Shown one piece after another: positions 4,904 to 5,180 of a stretch of DNA of 5,180 nucleotides (positions are counted from its first letter, which is position 1; the number at the start of each line of letters is the position of its first letter). The notes below the pieces were generated by a model that made no database searches, was not told the DNA's origin, and saw only the letters and a program-made list of their open reading frames with translations. The stretch comes from Betaproteobacteria bacterium (GTDB taxonomy: Bacteria > Pseudomonadota > Gammaproteobacteria > Burkholderiales > Burkholderiaceae), in assembly GCA_013205155.1 (NCBI GenBank), contig JABMMT010000314.1, positions 1-5,180 on the forward strand, written 5' to 3'. Position numbers and translations under genes: made by a program.

Positions 4904-5180
4904 TCATTGGCTTGAACCCTTTGCTTCAAGCCAATCCATGACTGCCTGTAATTTCCAAACCTTTACAGTTGGCGATAAAACGATTGGCGGAATGAGCTTA
5001 CCTTGGGCTACCCATAGGTTTATGCAACTTTTAGATAGGGTGGTTAATTTAGATAGCTCATTTATCCTTACTAGTTGGTGAGCATCTAATTCATGCCTCT
5101 GTTTAACTTCTTCCCAGTTGCGAACTTCTTGTATGGCAGAATTAGCTTTTTTTACATCCTGCACAAGATCAGTTATTGAC
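4904..5180 (-). CDS. AlpA/MerR-like DNA-binding regulator, 5' end cut by the window
   Basis: The C-terminal 56 residues seen here match the AlpA-type phage regulator layout: LVRINELSKLTTLSKSCINL (recognition helix-turn-helix), a G-K-L-I-P-P wing-like turn (IPP for the usual FPxP), I-V-L-S-P, then V-W-K-L-Q-A-V-M-D-W-L-E-A-K at the end. Family members are small winged-helix proteins that activate excision or integrase genes or act as excisionases. The frame is open to the window edge; the only start-like codon before the domain is a GTG at 5164 without a visible ribosome binding site, so the true start may lie outside. From that GTG there are 86 codons, with about 30 residues of charged N-terminal extension that typical AlpA proteins lack. 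It lies 93 bases upstream of the primase gene on the same strand and probably controls the element. Confidence 0.75.
   Translation of the reverse strand, partial: SITDLVQDVKKANSAIQEVRNWEEVKQRHELDAHQLVRINELSKLTTLSKSCINLWVAQGKLIPPIVLSPTVKVWKLQAVMDWLEAKGSSQ

Larger units (their letters stand above)
1674..5180 (-). mobile_element. Part of an integrated mobile element (phage-satellite or plasmid-like replication module)
   Basis: All supported genes here are on the minus strand: an AlpA-like regulator, a primase, a RepA-like helicase, a duplicated-domain protein and a phage-type Cys/His protein. AlpA next to a primase-helicase pair is typical of P4-like satellites and integrative elements. The two genes to the left run on the other strand and look like host envelope genes. 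No integrase, capsid, relaxase or attachment site is visible, so the type of element is not settled. The left limit is placed at the last element-like gene and the right limit is only the window edge. Confidence 0.6.

Overview
The window looks like a betaproteobacterial chromosome of low-to-moderate GC, most plausibly a Polynucleobacter-like member of the Burkholderiaceae. This rests on the style of the outer-membrane protein, the base composition judged by eye and the gene repertoire; no rRNA, tRNA or species marker is present, so it is an inference.

Left part (1-1675, plus strand) appears to be host-like envelope genes. A small cysteine-rich lipoprotein (94-444) ends at a UUCG-loop intrinsic terminator (517-538). 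A 352-base non-coding stretch (445-796) follows; it holds G-rich/C-rich inverted repeats, a TTTCAC/GTGAAA inverted repeat, a candidate extended -10 promoter and a 15-base palindrome. Then comes an exported beta-barrel outer-membrane protein (797-1624), closed by a second terminator (1653-1675) that copies the first over 25 of 26 bases.

Right part (1674-5180, entirely minus strand) looks like the left section of an integrated mobile element of phage-satellite or plasmid type. Reading right to left in the direction of transcription: an AlpA/MerR-like DNA-binding regulator, cut by the window edge (4904-5180); an archaeo-eukaryotic-type primase catalytic domain (4214-4810); a RepA-like hexameric-helicase ATPase carrying a PriCT-2-like N-terminus and a C-terminal winged helix (2713-4221); an unrecognised 133-residue protein with an internal duplication (2319-2720); a non-coding, repeat-dense stretch (2106-2318); and a Cys/His-rich protein with the HG...G.xHPxFKHG signature of phage-associated hypothetical proteins (1674-2051 or 2105). 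Primase, helicase and the 133-residue gene overlap by 8 bases at each junction and form one translationally coupled unit. Together they suggest autonomous initiation of element replication: the primase makes primers, the RepA-like ring unwinds, and AlpA may switch expression or excision. No integrase and no attachment site is visible, so the element boundaries are unknown.

The most unusual signal is between 2178 and 2330: two arrays of a roughly 9-base word (AAGRWWNKC-like) in opposite orientation around a central spacer, generating nested inverted repeats. Its position immediately behind the replication genes makes an origin or a structured RNA worth testing.
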